Positions 46,464 through 56,654 of a DNA stretch of 64,000 bases are shown piece by piece. Below the pieces are notes generated by a model, which did not search any database, was not told where the DNA came from, and saw only the letters and a program-made list of their open reading frames with translations. The translations under genes were made by a program, and so were the position numbers. The DNA is from Marinobacter maroccanus (GTDB lineage: Bacteria; Pseudomonadota; Gammaproteobacteria; Pseudomonadales; Oleiphilaceae), in the NCBI RefSeq assembly GCF_002933275.1, contig NZ_PSSX01000009.1, positions 96,202 through 160,201 of the forward strand, written 5' to 3'. How positions within the stretch are numbered: position 1 is the first letter of the stretch; each line of letters starts with the position of its first letter.

Positions 46464-47282
46464 TCAGCCAAACATCCGGTCAAAAGCGCGCACCAACCTA
46501 CCACGGGCCATCTTCTCCCGGGCATCCGCCACGCGCCGGCAGGTACCCGCCGCCGTCAGCAAAGACTGCTCTACATGCAAACTGGCCGAATTCATGTCGG
46601 TCTCTACCTCGACCGTCACTCCCGGCGTCCACAACTGGCCACGCTCGTTCTGATGCAGGGACAGCAACGGCGTCGGCAGGCTGAAACGCTCCAGCAGCAG
46701 AGACTGCTCCCGTCGGTTAATAATGGTCACCGGCGTCACCGCTCGCCACGGACGTTTTGGCACTGCCTCAAGCACCAATCTGGCAAAACTGGGAGAGGCA
46801 TAACATAGCTCGCCCTCCATGGTGTTCCTGCCCACCCAGGTCATCGAAGGCGAGGCCAGGGGGATTTCCGTCAGAACGGCTTGCTTGTCCCCCACGCAGA
46901 CTTTCATCCAGACCAGAGTTCCCACATAAATGGTGCAACGCCCACCGGCGGGAATGGTCAGCGGCTGAAAAGGCCGAATCACGGTAGGCAGGTTGGCGAG
47001 AGCCGGCAGGAACGTGACCGTGGACGACTGGCTTGCCCGGATGAATCGTTGCAGCGGCACGGAAGCAGACGGCAGAGTGTGACCAATGGTTTCTGTCCAG
47101 CTGGCCGGATCAGTGTCCAGCTCAAGCGTTTCGGAACGAATCTGCCACTCCTGATCCAGCAGGGTGACCCATAAACGAATATGGCCAAGCTGATGAAACT
47201 GGGTTTGCCCCGAAGCCAGAGAATACGGCTGGGCCCATACGCCATCACGACGACCTTCGGTATTGTTCTCCACTCCTGCCAC
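46464..47282 (-). CDS. DUF432-like protein of unknown function
   Basis: A 272-residue soluble protein without signal peptide or membrane segment. It resembles DUF432 family proteins, which I know to occur beside MscS-type channels, but this assignment is tentative. Visible features are a beta-rich middle (RPFQPLTIPAGGRCTIYVGTLVWMKV, about 108-133), the block NTMEGELCYASPSFARL and a basic C-terminal helix (ADAREKMARGRLVRAFDRMFG). First gene of the DUF432-mscS-rimB-rimK-astE-yjbQ operon. A channel-linked role is an inference from position. Confidence 0.6.
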   Translation of the reverse strand: MAGVENNTEGRRDGVWAQPYSLASGQTQFHQLGHIRLWVTLLDQEWQIRSETLELDTDPASWTETIGHTLPSASVPLQRFIRASQSSTVTFLPALANLPTVIRPFQPLTIPAGGRCTIYVGTLVWMKVCVGDKQAVLTEIPLASPSMTWVGRNTMEGELCYASPSFARLVLEAVPKRPWRAVTPVTIINRREQSLLLERFSLPTPLLSLHQNERGQLWTPGVTVEVETDMNSASLHVEQSLLTAAGTCRRVADAREKMARGRLVRAFDRMFG

Positions 47283-47438
47283 AGAACTCCCTCAAGATCG
47301 GCCGGCTGAATTGCTGAAAAAGTGTTTTAACTATAATCCAATCAGCCACCCCGGGCGAATATCCAAGTTGGTGATTTTATTGAAACACCGGGCTGTAATT
47401 ACACTTATATCAATCCCTCAGACAACTATGGATTACGG

Positions 47439-48842
47439 ATGACGCAACTGGTCTGGTTCCGCAACGATCTCCGGGTTGCTGACAACCCCGCCCTCACCGC
47501 CGCCTGCGAGAGCAGCGACGACGTGCGAGCCTGTTTTATTCTCACCCCGGACCAATGGCAGGAACACGACTGGTCTCCGGCCCGGGTGCAATTCGTTATT
47601 GCCCATGCCAATGCTCTTGCTGAAGAACTGGCCCGGCTCGGCATTCCCCTGTCCTTTATATATGCCAACCGATTCGACGACAGCATCGGTAAACTGCAGA
47701 GCCATTGTGAAGAACACAAAGTTACAGCACTGCACTTCAACGAGGAGTACGGCGTCAACGAACGCAAACGCGACAAAGCCGTCAAGCACCGCTTCGACGA
47801 GCTCGGAATCACCGTTCGCAAATACCGCGACCAGACCGTCGCCCCGGTAGGCGAGATCCTGACACAGCAGAACGAGCCCTACTCCGTGTTCACGCCGTTT
47901 TCGAGACGCTGGCGCAGCTGGATAGAAGAAACCCATCCCGGACTGTTTTCGATTCCCGAAGCGAGGGCCAACGCGGTTGCCCCGGAACAGATCGACACAA
48001 TCCCGGAAGCCTTTCGGGACGCCCCGGAGCCTCTGGTACCCACCGGAGAACAGGCCGCCCACGACCAGCTTGAACGCTTCCTGGAAAAACGCGGCGGTGC
48101 CTACAAGGAAAACAGGGACTTCCCCGCCATCGACGGAACCAGCCTGATCTCCCCCTACCTGGCAAACGGGGTACTCTCCGGCCGACAATGCCTGATCGCA
48201 GCAAGACAGGCACAGGGCGCAGGAGGAAACCAGGAAGGCCTGGGCACCTGGATCACCGAAATCGCCTGGCGGGATTTCTACATCAACATCCTGTACCACT
48301 ACCCCCGGGTCAGCATGCACCGCGCCTTCAAACCGGAAACCGAGGCTCTGGAGTGGAACACCCCGGGCGACAAGTTCGAAGCCTGGAAAAGCGGCAACAC
48401 CGGCGTCCCCATCGTCGACGCCGCCATGCGCCAACTCAACCAGACCGGCTGGATGCACAACCGCCTGCGCATGATCACCGCCATGTACCTCACCAAAAAC
48501 CTCTTCATCGACTGGCGCCTGGGCGAAGCCTACTTCATGTCAAAACTGATCGACGGCTTCCTGGCCTCCAACAACGGCGGCTGGCAATGGAGCGCCTCCA
48601 CCGGCACCGACGCCGCTCCCTACTTCCGGGTGTTTAACCCGGTGACCCAGAGCGAACGTTTCGACCCAAAAGGCGACTTTATCCGGGAATGGCTACCTGA
48701 GCTGGCCAAACTGGACAGCAAACGGATTCATGATCCGAGTGCAAAGGGTGGTGTTATTCCGAAGGGGTATCCGAGGCAGATCGTTGATCTCAAAGAAAGC
48801 AGGAAAGAGGCGATCGCAAAGTTTCAGGAATTGAAAAACTGA
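47439..48842 (+). CDS. phrB: Deoxyribodipyrimidine photolyase
   Basis: Light-driven repair of cyclobutane pyrimidine dimers with FAD and an antenna cofactor. The N-terminal Rossmann domain begins TQLVWFRNDLRVADNPAL; the FAD domain has SPYLANGVLSGRQCL, WITEIAWRDFYINIL, TGVPIVDAAMRQLNQTGWMHNRLRM and GGWQWSASTGTDAAPYFRVFNP, the last holding tryptophans of the electron-transfer chain. Length 467 fits class I CPD photolyase. It is divergent from the DUF432 operon. Confidence 0.95.
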   Translation: MTQLVWFRNDLRVADNPALTAACESSDDVRACFILTPDQWQEHDWSPARVQFVIAHANALAEELARLGIPLSFIYANRFDDSIGKLQSHCEEHKVTALHFNEEYGVNERKRDKAVKHRFDELGITVRKYRDQTVAPVGEILTQQNEPYSVFTPFSRRWRSWIEETHPGLFSIPEARANAVAPEQIDTIPEAFRDAPEPLVPTGEQAAHDQLERFLEKRGGAYKENRDFPAIDGTSLISPYLANGVLSGRQCLIAARQAQGAGGNQEGLGTWITEIAWRDFYINILYHYPRVSMHRAFKPETEALEWNTPGDKFEAWKSGNTGVPIVDAAMRQLNQTGWMHNRLRMITAMYLTKNLFIDWRLGEAYFMSKLIDGFLASNNGGWQWSASTGTDAAPYFRVFNPVTQSERFDPKGDFIREWLPELAKLDSKRIHDPSAKGGVIPKGYPRQIVDLKESRKEAIAKFQELKN

Positions 48843-48883
48843 GGCACACAACGAGGCGGGCTACTCCATGACTCTGACGCAGT

Positions 48884-48987
48884 GCCGGGGATGGCCTTCC
48901 CAAAACTGTGCGGAGCCATGGATGGCGGAGCCCAAGCGTCACATGGACGTGCCGCCAGGAGCGTGTTTTGGGAAGGTTATCCCCGGC
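48884..48987. repeat. 104-bp structured inverted-repeat element
   Basis: Two 23-base arms, 48884-48906 and 48965-48987, are inverted repeats with two mismatches that can pair as G-U in one strand; the arms begin GCCGGGGAT and contain CCTTCCCAAAAC. The 58-base interior carries smaller palindromes (GCCATGGATGGC and CGTCACATGGACG). It lies between two convergent genes, phrB and moeB, where it may act as a bidirectional terminator. The compact layout suggests a dispersed intergenic repeat family or small non-autonomous element. Confidence 0.75.
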
Positions 48988-49026
48988 GCTGCAGCCCGAA
49001 AGCTCGCAAGCCCACCTGCACCAAAG

Positions 49027-49773
49027 TCAGCCAGAACAAACCGGGCAATCAGGATCCCTCGCCAGCTTCATCTCCCGCCACTGCATCTCCCAGGCATCCA
49101 GAATCAACAACCGCCCGATCAAAGGCGTCCCCACCCCGGAAATCACCTTGATGGCCTCCATCGCCTGAGTCGCCCCGATCATCCCCACCAACGGCGCAAT
49201 AACCCCCGCCTCTGAACAGGTCAAATCCTCATTGCCCTGCTCCGGATACAGACAGTGGTAACAGGGGCTCTCTTCCCGCCGGCTGTCGTAAACCGAAACC
49301 TGACCCTCGCCACGAATCGCAGCACCGGACACCAGGGGCACTTTCGCCGCCACACAGGCACGGTTCAGGGCAAACCGCGTATTGAAGTTATCGGTGCAAT
49401 CAACCACCAGGGTCGCCTCTGCAACCGTCCGCGCCAGAGCCTCACCCTCAAGGCGCTGATTCAGGGCGGTGACGGACACCAGCGGGTTGATCCGCCGAAT
49501 CCGGTCGGCCAGGCTTTCCGCCTTCGATTCACCCAGCTGCGCAGTTTCAAAACCAATCTGGCGCTGGAGGTTAGCCAGCTCAATATTGTCGTCATCCACC
49601 AGTGTCAGGGTCCCGACCCCTGCGGCGCCGAGATAGAGAGCGACAGGGCACCCCAGGCCACCCGCCCCAAGCACCAGAACCCGGGCAGACTGCAACTTTT
49701 CCTGGCCGGAAATATCGAACCGCGGCATCAGGATCTGCCGACTGTAGCGCAATAATTCGTCGTCACTGAGCAT
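49027..49773 (-). CDS. moeB: Molybdopterin-synthase adenylyltransferase MoeB
   Basis: E1-like enzyme that adenylates the C-terminus of MoaD in molybdopterin synthesis. The 249-residue product has the nucleotide motif GAGGLGCPVALYLGAAGVG, DCTDNFNTR, the catalytic cysteine region NEDLTCSEAGV and the two zinc CXXC pairs (C171/C174 and C244/C247). ATG 49773 has GGGGAG at good spacing; the upstream ATG 49779 and the longer open frame are less likely. It overlaps prmC by 11 bases. A ThiF/HesA-type role is an alternative. Confidence 0.9.
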   Translation of the reverse strand: MLSDDELLRYSRQILMPRFDISGQEKLQSARVLVLGAGGLGCPVALYLGAAGVGTLTLVDDDNIELANLQRQIGFETAQLGESKAESLADRIRRINPLVSVTALNQRLEGEALARTVAEATLVVDCTDNFNTRFALNRACVAAKVPLVSGAAIRGEGQVSVYDSRREESPCYHCLYPEQGNEDLTCSEAGVIAPLVGMIGATQAMEAIKVISGVGTPLIGRLLILDAWEMQWREMKLARDPDCPVCSG

Positions 49774-50659
49774 CTGCATCTCCCCTGTTAGGCGCCGGAG
49801 CAATGACCGCAGCGCCAGAAAACCATCGCCCAAGCGTCATCCGGTCCCGGTTGCCATAATCCTTGCGAGTCTCAACGTCTTTAAACCCACGCGCGCGGAA
49901 CAACCCTGCCACGGCCTCCGCCTGATCAAAACCATGCTCAACCAGAAGCCATCCGCTTTCAGCCAGCCAGTCCGGCGCCTGATCGACAATCAACCGGAGG
50001 TCGTCCAGACCATCACGACCGGATACCAGGGCCGAGGCGGGTTCGAACCGAACATCACCTTCCATCAGGTGATGATCATTATCCGGAATATAGGGCGGGT
50101 TGGAGACAATCAGATCAAACCTGCCGAGCTTGAGCTCTGAAAACCAGGAGCTCTGAACCACAGAAACTGTCAGACCCAGCGCATCAGCATTGTCACGGGC
50201 AAGCGCGACTGCCTCGGCCACGGCATCACAGCCGGTGATCTGCCACTCCGGGTGCTCACTGGCAAGCGCCAGGGCGATGGCGCCGGTCCCCGTGCCCAGG
50301 TCCAGCACTTGCGCCTGCTGGGCCAACGGCAAATCCAGAGCGACTTCCACCAGGCATTCGGTATCCGGTCTCGGGATCAGGGTTGAGGCAGTGACCTTCA
50401 GCGGCAGTGACCAGAATTCCTGCTGCCCCAACAAATGTGCCACAGGCCTGCCGGCCACCCGATCCTGCACCAGCCTCTCAAATGCCTCGGCGTGAGCACC
50501 GGTAATCTCTCGTTCCGGCCAGGCCCGGAAACTGATCCGGCTCAGCCCCGTAATATGGCTCAGCAGCAGCTCGGCATCCAGTCTCGGCGAATCGCTATCA
50601 ATCCGGGTGGATGCCTTCTTCAAAAGGGCTTCACAGGTCAGTGAGGTTTTACTGGTCAT
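49763..50659 (-). CDS. prmC: Peptide chain release factor N5-glutamine methyltransferase
   Basis: Methylates the glutamine of the GGQ motif in release factors. The 298-residue protein has the N-terminal helical domain and the SAM-binding domain with [14 protein letters not shown] and the glutamine-side NPPY motif (VSNPPYIP). The longer open frame from 50839 lies inside prfA and is rejected; ATG 50659 overlaps the prfA stop by 11 bases. The ribosome site is weak, which fits coupled translation. Confidence 0.95.
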   Translation of the reverse strand: MTSKTSLTCEALLKKASTRIDSDSPRLDAELLLSHITGLSRISFRAWPEREITGAHAEAFERLVQDRVAGRPVAHLLGQQEFWSLPLKVTASTLIPRPDTECLVEVALDLPLAQQAQVLDLGTGTGAIALALASEHPEWQITGCDAVAEAVALARDNADALGLTVSVVQSSWFSELKLGRFDLIVSNPPYIPDNDHHLMEGDVRFEPASALVSGRDGLDDLRLIVDQAPDWLAESGWLLVEHGFDQAEAVAGLFRARGFKDVETRKDYGNRDRMTLGRWFSGAAVIAPAPNRGDADAQ

Positions 50660-51737
50660 CGGCAAGGGAGGCGAGCAGCTCGGCCTGGTGCTCCTGCTGC
50701 AAAGGCACGACCACGGCGTCCAGGTCGCCGGCAATAACTTCGTCGAGCTTGTAGAGAGTGAGGTTAATACGGTGATCCGTAACCCGCCCCTGGGGGAAAT
50801 TGTAGGTGCGGATGCGCTCGGAACGGTCGCCGCTGCCAACCAGACTCTTGCGTGTCTCGGCCATGGACTTCTGTTGCCGCTCGGTCTCGGCGTTTTGCAG
50901 CCGCGAGGCCAGCAGACTCAAAGCTTTCGCCCGGTTCTTGTGCTGGGAACGCTCTTCCTGGCACTCCACCACAATGCCCGTTGGCAGGTGCGTGATCCGG
51001 ATTGCAGAGTCGGTCTTGTTGACGTGCTGACCGCCGGCACCGGAAGCGCGGAAGGTGTCCACCCGCAGATCCGCCTTGTTGAGCTCAATGGCTTCGGCCT
51101 CATCGGCCTCTGGCATCACGGCAACAGTACAGGCCGAGGTATGGATCCGCCCCTGGGATTCGGTTTCCGGCACGCGCTGCACCCGGTGGGCACCGGATTC
51201 AAACTTCAGGGCACCATAAACCCCATCGCCAGCGACACGGGCAATCAGCTCTTTGTAGCCGCCGTGCTCACCCTCGTTTTCGCTCAGAACCTCGACCTGC
51301 CAGCGCCGGCGCTCGGCATAGCGCAGATACATCCTGAACAGATCGCCGGCAAAGATGGCGGCTTCATCACCGCCGGTGCCGGCACGAATCTCCAGGAACA
51401 CGTTCTTGCCGTCGTTCGGGTCTTTCGGCAGCATCAGGCGCTGCAGTTCCTCATCCAGCTCCTCGCTTTTGTGCTGGGCCAGTTGCAACTCTTCCTCGGC
51501 CATTTCCCGCATATCGGCGTCGCCATCCTTCGCCAGTTCCCGGGCCGCCTCGATGTCATCCAGCGAGTGCTGCCAGGCCTGGAAGCACTGAACAATGGGC
51601 TCGATCTCGGCGAACTCCCGGGAAAGGTCCCGGAACTTGTCCTGCTGGGAGATAATGGAAGAATCACTGAGCAATGCGCTGACTTCCTCGAAGCGGTCGG
51701 TAAGTTGCTCGAGGCGGGATTGAATCGATGGCTTCAT
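50649..51737 (-). CDS. prfA: Peptide chain release factor 1
   Basis: Reads UAA and UAG stop codons. The 362-residue protein has the GGQ motif at 235-237 ([16 protein letters not shown]) and the stop-codon PxT motif in [10 protein letters not shown] (190-192, P-E-T). The first codon overlaps the hemA stop by 4 bases and prmC follows in overlap. The order hemA-prfA-prmC is conserved in gammaproteobacteria. Confidence 0.97.
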   Translation of the reverse strand: MKPSIQSRLEQLTDRFEEVSALLSDSSIISQQDKFRDLSREFAEIEPIVQCFQAWQHSLDDIEAARELAKDGDADMREMAEEELQLAQHKSEELDEELQRLMLPKDPNDGKNVFLEIRAGTGGDEAAIFAGDLFRMYLRYAERRRWQVEVLSENEGEHGGYKELIARVAGDGVYGALKFESGAHRVQRVPETESQGRIHTSACTVAVMPEADEAEAIELNKADLRVDTFRASGAGGQHVNKTDSAIRITHLPTGIVVECQEERSQHKNRAKALSLLASRLQNAETERQQKSMAETRKSLVGSGDRSERIRTYNFPQGRVTDHRINLTLYKLDEVIAGDLDAVVVPLQQEHQAELLASLADDQ

Positions 51738-53023
51738 AGTTTTTCCGGGGTAGTCGTTGTGTCCGCGTCCAGTGCATCCAGCTGGTGCAACTCACGCAGC
51801 CACTCTGTCACCTCGGTGCGACCTTCTGTGGTGGCCTTTCGAACCTGCACAGAGGGTTCGTGCAGGAGTTTGTTGGTGAGGCCGCGAGCCATACTGCGCA
51901 GCACGGTTTCAGGATCTGTGCCGTTACGCAGGGCGCGCAGGGCTTTGTCGGTCTCCGCATCGCGCAGCACTTCGGCGCGCTGACGGAACTGTTTGAGAGT
52001 GGACACCGCGTCCAGCGCCCGCAGCTGGTTCAGGAAATCCTGAACCCCGGACGCAACCAGATTCTCCGCTTCCCGGGCCGCGCCCTCACGAGAGCGTATA
52101 TTCTCTTCGATTACCTGGCGCAGGTCGTCAACCGTGTAGAGATAGACGTCGTCCAGCGAGGCCACTTCCGGCTCGATATCCCGGGGCACGGCAATATCCA
52201 CCATGAAATAGGGACGGTGCTTGCGTTTCTTCAGTGCCCGTTCGACGGCACCTTTGCCCAGGATCGGCAATGGGCTCGCCGTGGACGAAATAATGATATC
52301 AACATCGGCCAGGTGCTCGGGGATCTCGGACAGCACAATGCCCCTGCCACCACGGGATTCTGCCAGTGCCTGTGCCCGCTCAAGGGTACGATTGGCCACC
52401 AGGAAATCCTTCACGCCGGCATCCGCAAGGTGCCGGGCCACCAGCTCGATGGTTTTACCGGCACCGATCAGCAAGGCCTTGTTGCGGGACATGTCGGCAA
52501 AGATATGGTGCGCCATGCTCACCGCCGCATAGGCAACGGAGACGGGGTTTTCACCGATGGCGGTCTGGGTGCGCACGCGCTTGGCGACCGAGAAAGTGTG
52601 CTCAAACAGCCGGGACAGAAACGAACCGCTGGCGCCATGCTCCCGGGCCAGGGTGTAGGCATCCTTCAACTGCCCGAGAATCTGCGGCTCGCCCAGCACC
52701 ATGGAATCCAGGCCGGCAGCCACCCGCATCATATGCCGCACAGCATCACCGTCGCGGTGCACGTACAGCGCTTCCTCAAGCTCCGCGGCATCCAGGCCAT
52801 GAAACCCGGCCATCCAGCGAAGCACCATGGGTGCGCAGTCGTCATCGCCGGCCAGGTACAATTCGGTTCGGTTGCAGGTAGACAGAATCGCGGCCTCGGT
52901 GGCGCCTGAGGTAGCCCTCAGCTCGGCAAACGCCTCCGCCATACGCTCGGGCGTAAACGCAACTCGCTCCCGCAATTCAACGGGGGCCGTGCGATGATTG
53001 ATTCCCAGCGTTACCAGTGCCAT
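51734..53023 (-). CDS. hemA: Glutamyl-tRNA reductase
   Basis: Reduces glutamyl-tRNA to glutamate-1-semialdehyde, the first step of tetrapyrrole synthesis. The 429-residue protein has the family opening [21 protein letters not shown], catalytic C50 ([11 protein letters not shown]), the NADPH domain ([16 protein letters not shown]) and the C-terminal dimerisation helix. A weak ribosome site precedes ATG 53023; the open frame extends to 53071. First gene of the hemA-prfA-prmC-moeB operon, divergent from the TPR-lolB-ispE genes. Confidence 0.96.
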   Translation of the reverse strand: MALVTLGINHRTAPVELRERVAFTPERMAEAFAELRATSGATEAAILSTCNRTELYLAGDDDCAPMVLRWMAGFHGLDAAELEEALYVHRDGDAVRHMMRVAAGLDSMVLGEPQILGQLKDAYTLAREHGASGSFLSRLFEHTFSVAKRVRTQTAIGENPVSVAYAAVSMAHHIFADMSRNKALLIGAGKTIELVARHLADAGVKDFLVANRTLERAQALAESRGGRGIVLSEIPEHLADVDIIISSTASPLPILGKGAVERALKKRKHRPYFMVDIAVPRDIEPEVASLDDVYLYTVDDLRQVIEENIRSREGAAREAENLVASGVQDFLNQLRALDAVSTLKQFRQRAEVLRDAETDKALRALRNGTDPETVLRSMARGLTNKLLHEPSVQVRKATTEGRTEVTEWLRELHQLDALDADTTTTPEKL

Positions 53024-53270
53024 TTCGTGGTTGTACAACCTTTTGCCGATGAGCGGTGCAGATACGCGCAATTACGGGACATTTTAACGGTCAGCGGCCT
53101 GAGCTGCCACCCAAAACCGCCATAGCTTCGGCAAGTGCGGACAGGTTGGGCAAGATCAGGCGCTTATGCCATTATAGGGATTCGGCTGAGGCCGGGACCC
53201 GATCTACCTCAAGAAAGGGGCTGGAGCGTGGTTATTTTTGATGCGTTTTCGACAGACCATGGGAAGTTGC

Positions 53271-55019
53271 ATGCACAAGTCCGTACCGTTTCTGGTTACC
53301 TGCCTGCTTGGCCTCACACTGGCAGGGTGTGCCAGCCTTACCGGCACTGAGGAAGCGCCTGCTACTGGCGAAAAAGCCGCCTTTGAGAAAAAGACTGAGC
53401 CACAGCCACCGGTTGAATACGCCGATTTCGAGCCCGAAACCCTCTATCTGCTCCTGTCTGCCGAAATCGCGGCCCAGCGCGGCCGCTACGATATTACCCT
53501 GGTGAACTACCTGAAGGCTGCCAAACAATCCCGCGACCAGGTGGTTATTGAGCGGGCCATGAGAATTGCCCAGTCCCTGAACGGAGATAACGCCCAGAAG
53601 CAGCTGGCCGAGCTGTGGCTGGAGATCGACCCGGATAGCCTTCAGGCCCACCGGATCTCTGCTATCCAGGCGGTAAAGGGCAACGACCTCCAGACTGCCA
53701 TCCACCACATGGAGCGGATCATGGATCAGGGTGGCGATGCTGACTTCGACAGCCTGGCCGCCATGGCCGCAAATCTGCCACCAGAACAGCAACAGGAGCT
53801 GCTGGCCCTCTACAATGAAATGTCGGACCGCCATCCGGACACCCCGGAACTGGAGTACAGCATCGCGCTGCTATTAAAGGTTACCGGTCAGCCGCAGCAA
53901 GCCCTGGAGAGGCTTGAACCCCTGCTGCAGGAGAACCCGAACTTCCAGCCGGCGATCATCCTCAAGGGCGACCTGCTCTACCAGACCGGCCAGAAAAGCA
54001 GCGCCCTCGATTACCTGCTGACAAACACCCGGCGCTTTCCCGGCAACCGGCAGATGGGCACACTTTATGGCCGCATGCTCATAAATGAAGGCGAATTACA
54101 GGCTGCCCAGGACGAATTCAACCGCCTTGTTAAGCGCTACCCCGACACTCCGGGCCTGAGGCTATCCCACGCGCTGGTCGCCCTTGAGAATGGCCAGAGC
54201 GATCTGGCCCGGGAAGAGCTGACCCAACTGGCCGATCAGGGCCACCATACCAGCGAAGCCAACTACTATCTGGGCCGCATTGAGGATCAGGCGGGTAACA
54301 CCGAGCAGGCCATTGGCTATTATCAGAGCGTGGAACAGGGCAATTACTACTTTCCGGCCCTGGCCCGCGCCAGCTCCCTTCTGGCTGAGAACGGCCAGCT
54401 CGAGGACGCCATTGACCGCATCCGCAGGCTGCGCGAGGCCAACCCCCGGCAGGCAGAGAACTTCTGGCTGCTGGAGGTAAACCTGTTGCTGGACCAGGAA
54501 CAGCGACAGGAGGCTCTGAGCACCGCCACCGAAGCTCTGGAAGAGCATCCAGACAACATCGAGATCCGCTACGCCCGGGCCATGCTGTACGACGGTATCG
54601 GGCAGCCTGCCAATGCGGAAGCGGATCTGAAGCAGATTATCGACCAGGAACCGGAAAACGCCGTGGCCCTGAACGCCCTGGGCTACGTCCTGACCACCCG
54701 GACGGACAGACTGAGAGAGGCCCGCGGCTATATCGAGAAAGCCCTGCGACTGGACCCGGATAACCCGGCCATTCTCGACAGCATGGGCTGGGTCCTGTTC
54801 CTCGAAGGCCAGATCGAGCCCGCGCTCGACTACCTTTCCCGGGCCTGGGCCGCCTTCCCGGACCCTGAAGTTGCCGCCCACTATGGTGAAGCGCTCTGGA
54901 TGAACGGCGCCGAAGAGCAGGCCCGGATCATCTGGCAGGAAGGCCTGGAGCAGGACAGCGACCACGAAGTGCTGAGGGAAACCATAAACCGGCTGACCAA
55001 CGGTGGTGAGCCGGAATGA
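53271..55019 (+). CDS. TPR-repeat outer-membrane-type lipoprotein
   Basis: A 582-residue lipoprotein: signal peptide with lipobox LTLAGC (cleavage before Cys at about residue 20), then a tetratricopeptide array from about residue 50 to the end (for example repeats around ELEYSIALLLKVTGQPQQALERL and NALGYVLTTRTDRLREARGYIEKALRLDPDN). It probably acts as a scaffold in the periplasm. ATG 53271 gives the normal signal length. lolB overlaps its stop by 4 bases, as seen in Pseudomonas and relatives. Confidence 0.85.
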   Translation: MHKSVPFLVTCLLGLTLAGCASLTGTEEAPATGEKAAFEKKTEPQPPVEYADFEPETLYLLLSAEIAAQRGRYDITLVNYLKAAKQSRDQVVIERAMRIAQSLNGDNAQKQLAELWLEIDPDSLQAHRISAIQAVKGNDLQTAIHHMERIMDQGGDADFDSLAAMAANLPPEQQQELLALYNEMSDRHPDTPELEYSIALLLKVTGQPQQALERLEPLLQENPNFQPAIILKGDLLYQTGQKSSALDYLLTNTRRFPGNRQMGTLYGRMLINEGELQAAQDEFNRLVKRYPDTPGLRLSHALVALENGQSDLAREELTQLADQGHHTSEANYYLGRIEDQAGNTEQAIGYYQSVEQGNYYFPALARASSLLAENGQLEDAIDRIRRLREANPRQAENFWLLEVNLLLDQEQRQEALSTATEALEEHPDNIEIRYARAMLYDGIGQPANAEADLKQIIDQEPENAVALNALGYVLTTRTDRLREARGYIEKALRLDPDNPAILDSMGWVLFLEGQIEPALDYLSRAWAAFPDPEVAAHYGEALWMNGAEEQARIIWQEGLEQDSDHEVLRETINRLTNGGEPE

Positions 55020-55648
55020 AGCTTGCCCGAACCCTGGCAGCACTGATGATGTTTGCCACCCTCAGTGCCTGTACCACGATCCAGATCGACCCATTGCCGG
55101 AGGGCATGACAGACCAACCCCCGGCGAACTGGACCACCCGTGCGGCCAGTCTCGGCGAACTCGATCACTGGAAGCTGACCGGCAAGCTGGCCGTCCGCCA
55201 GCCGTCAGACAGCGGAACCGCCATCATCAACCACTGGGTTCAGGACGGCGAAGCCTACGACCTGGCCCTTTCCTCGTCCTTTCTCGGCATGGGCAGCACA
55301 ACCCTTAAAGGCGTGCCCGGCTTTATTGAGCTGACCCTGCCGAACGGAGAAACCTATCGCTCGGGGGAGCCGGAAGCGCTGGTCGAGGCCGCCACGGGCT
55401 GGCAGTTGCCCCTGCAAAATCTGACCTGGTGGATTCGGGGCCTGCCATCCCCGGCCAGCGATTACCGCCTGCTGTTCGATAATCAGGGCACCCTTGCCAT
55501 AATCCGCCAGAACGGCTGGGAAATCCGCTACGACCGCTGGCAGACCTTCCTCTCCAGCTACCCTGCACTCCCCGCCCGCATCACTGCACTCAAAGAGGAA
55601 AAGCGTGTCCGGCTGGTGGTCAGCGACTGGCAGGAGCAGCCTGAATGA
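55016..55648 (+). CDS. lolB: Outer-membrane lipoprotein receptor LolB
   Basis: Accepts lipoproteins from LolA and inserts them into the outer membrane. The 210-residue product has a lipoprotein signal ([10 protein letters not shown], Cys about residue 19) and the LolB domain ([54 protein letters not shown]). It overlaps the TPR gene and ispE by 4 bases each, so the three are coupled. Confidence 0.93.
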   Translation: MKLARTLAALMMFATLSACTTIQIDPLPEGMTDQPPANWTTRAASLGELDHWKLTGKLAVRQPSDSGTAIINHWVQDGEAYDLALSSSFLGMGSTTLKGVPGFIELTLPNGETYRSGEPEALVEAATGWQLPLQNLTWWIRGLPSPASDYRLLFDNQGTLAIIRQNGWEIRYDRWQTFLSSYPALPARITALKEEKRVRLVVSDWQEQPE

Positions 55649-56508
55649 CACCCGACCTGATATTGCCGTCACCGGCGAAACTGAATCTGTTCCTGCACAT
55701 CGTCGGGCGCCGGGACGACGGCTATCACGAACTTCAGACCCTGTTTCAGTTTCTCGACTACGGCGACGACCTGAGCTTCACCCTCACACCCGGCGAGCCC
55801 GGCGTAAGGCTCGCGGAGCCCGTTCCGGGTGTTGAAGATGACGATAACCTCATCGTTCGCGCCGCCAGAGCTCTTCTGGAACGGGCTCAGGGCGATCTGC
55901 CCGGAGTGACCATCGGCATCACCAAACGGTTGCCCATGGGCGGCGGCCTTGGCGGCGGCAGCTCCAACGCCGCAACCACCCTGCTGGGACTGAACTACCT
56001 CTGGCAGCTCGAGATGAGTACCGACGAGCTTGCAGAAGTCGGCCTGAGCCTGGGCGCCGATGTACCGGTGTTCGTCCGTGGCCGTGCTGCCTTCGGCGAG
56101 GGGGTTGGTGAAACACTGACCAACGCCAATCCGCCGGAAGATTGGTTCCTTGTTCTCAAGCCTGGCTGCAACATAAACACTGGCAAGATTTTTTCCGAGC
56201 AAGGGTTGACAAGGAACACCCCGAGAATCAAAATAGCGCCCGCTTTTGAGGGAGACGCCTCGAGGTACCGAAACGACTGTGAGGATGTAGTTAGAAAACT
56301 GTATCCTGAGGTTAACCAGAGCCTGGAATGGCTTTCACAATTCGGACCTGCAAGATTAACCGGAACCGGGGCTTGCATATTTGGACGTTTCCCGACAGAA
56401 TCCGCAGCCCGGATCATCTGGGAAAGCAAACCCTCCGGCGTCACGGGGTTCGTAGCTAAAGGGGTGAACAGTTCACCTCTACACAAAAAGCTAACAGAGC
56501 TGAAATGA
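55645..56508 (+). CDS. ispE: 4-diphosphocytidyl-2-C-methyl-D-erythritol kinase
   Basis: GHMP kinase of the MEP isoprenoid pathway. N-terminal [24 protein letters not shown], the phosphate loop [15 protein letters not shown] and the C-terminal [12 protein letters not shown] block. Length 287. It overlaps lolB by 4 bases and is followed by tRNA-Gln and prs, an order common in gammaproteobacteria. Near its 3' end, GGTGAAC-A-GTTCACC (56463-56477) can form a hairpin 50 bases before the tRNA. Confidence 0.95.
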   Translation: MTPDLILPSPAKLNLFLHIVGRRDDGYHELQTLFQFLDYGDDLSFTLTPGEPGVRLAEPVPGVEDDDNLIVRAARALLERAQGDLPGVTIGITKRLPMGGGLGGGSSNAATTLLGLNYLWQLEMSTDELAEVGLSLGADVPVFVRGRAAFGEGVGETLTNANPPEDWFLVLKPGCNINTGKIFSEQGLTRNTPRIKIAPAFEGDASRYRNDCEDVVRKLYPEVNQSLEWLSQFGPARLTGTGACIFGRFPTESAARIIWESKPSGVTGFVAKGVNSSPLHKKLTELK

Positions 56509-56527
56509 TGCCAAAAAAGCACGATAC

Positions 56528-56602
56528 TGGGGTGTCGCCAAGTGGTAAGGCAACGGGTTTTGATCCCGTCATGCGCAGGTTCGAATCCTGCCACCCCAGC
56601 CA
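56528..56602 (+). tRNA. tRNA-Gln (anticodon TTG)
   Basis: 75 bases including the encoded CCA. Acceptor TGGGGTG pairs with CACCCCA (U1-A72 as in E. coli tRNA-Gln), anticodon stem ACGGG/CCCGT with loop TTTTGAT and anticodon TTG at 56560-56562, T-arm with GTTCGAATC. It lies between ispE and prs and is probably processed from the operon transcript. Confidence 0.97.
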
Positions 56603-56654
56603 CCTTTCTCCCGCTTCTTCTGAATCAAACGCCGATACTGAGAAGGATGCCGTC

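Noticed and set aside
47433..48458. 341-codon open frame antisense to phrB
   Set aside because: Photolyase on the plus strand is certain; the antisense frame has low-complexity composition and no family features.
48868..49215. 115-codon open frame over the inverted-repeat element
   Set aside because: It runs through the repeat and into moeB antisense; Pro/Arg-rich translation without family features.
50607..51983. 458-codon open frame antisense to prfA
   Set aside because: Exact shadow of release factor 1; no independent evidence.
51785..52909. 374-codon open frame antisense to hemA
   Set aside because: Exact shadow of glutamyl-tRNA reductase.
56505..56654. N-terminal extension of prs through tRNA-Gln
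   Set aside because: The frame crosses the tRNA gene; the GTG at 56655 with AAGGA gives the normal Prs N-terminus.
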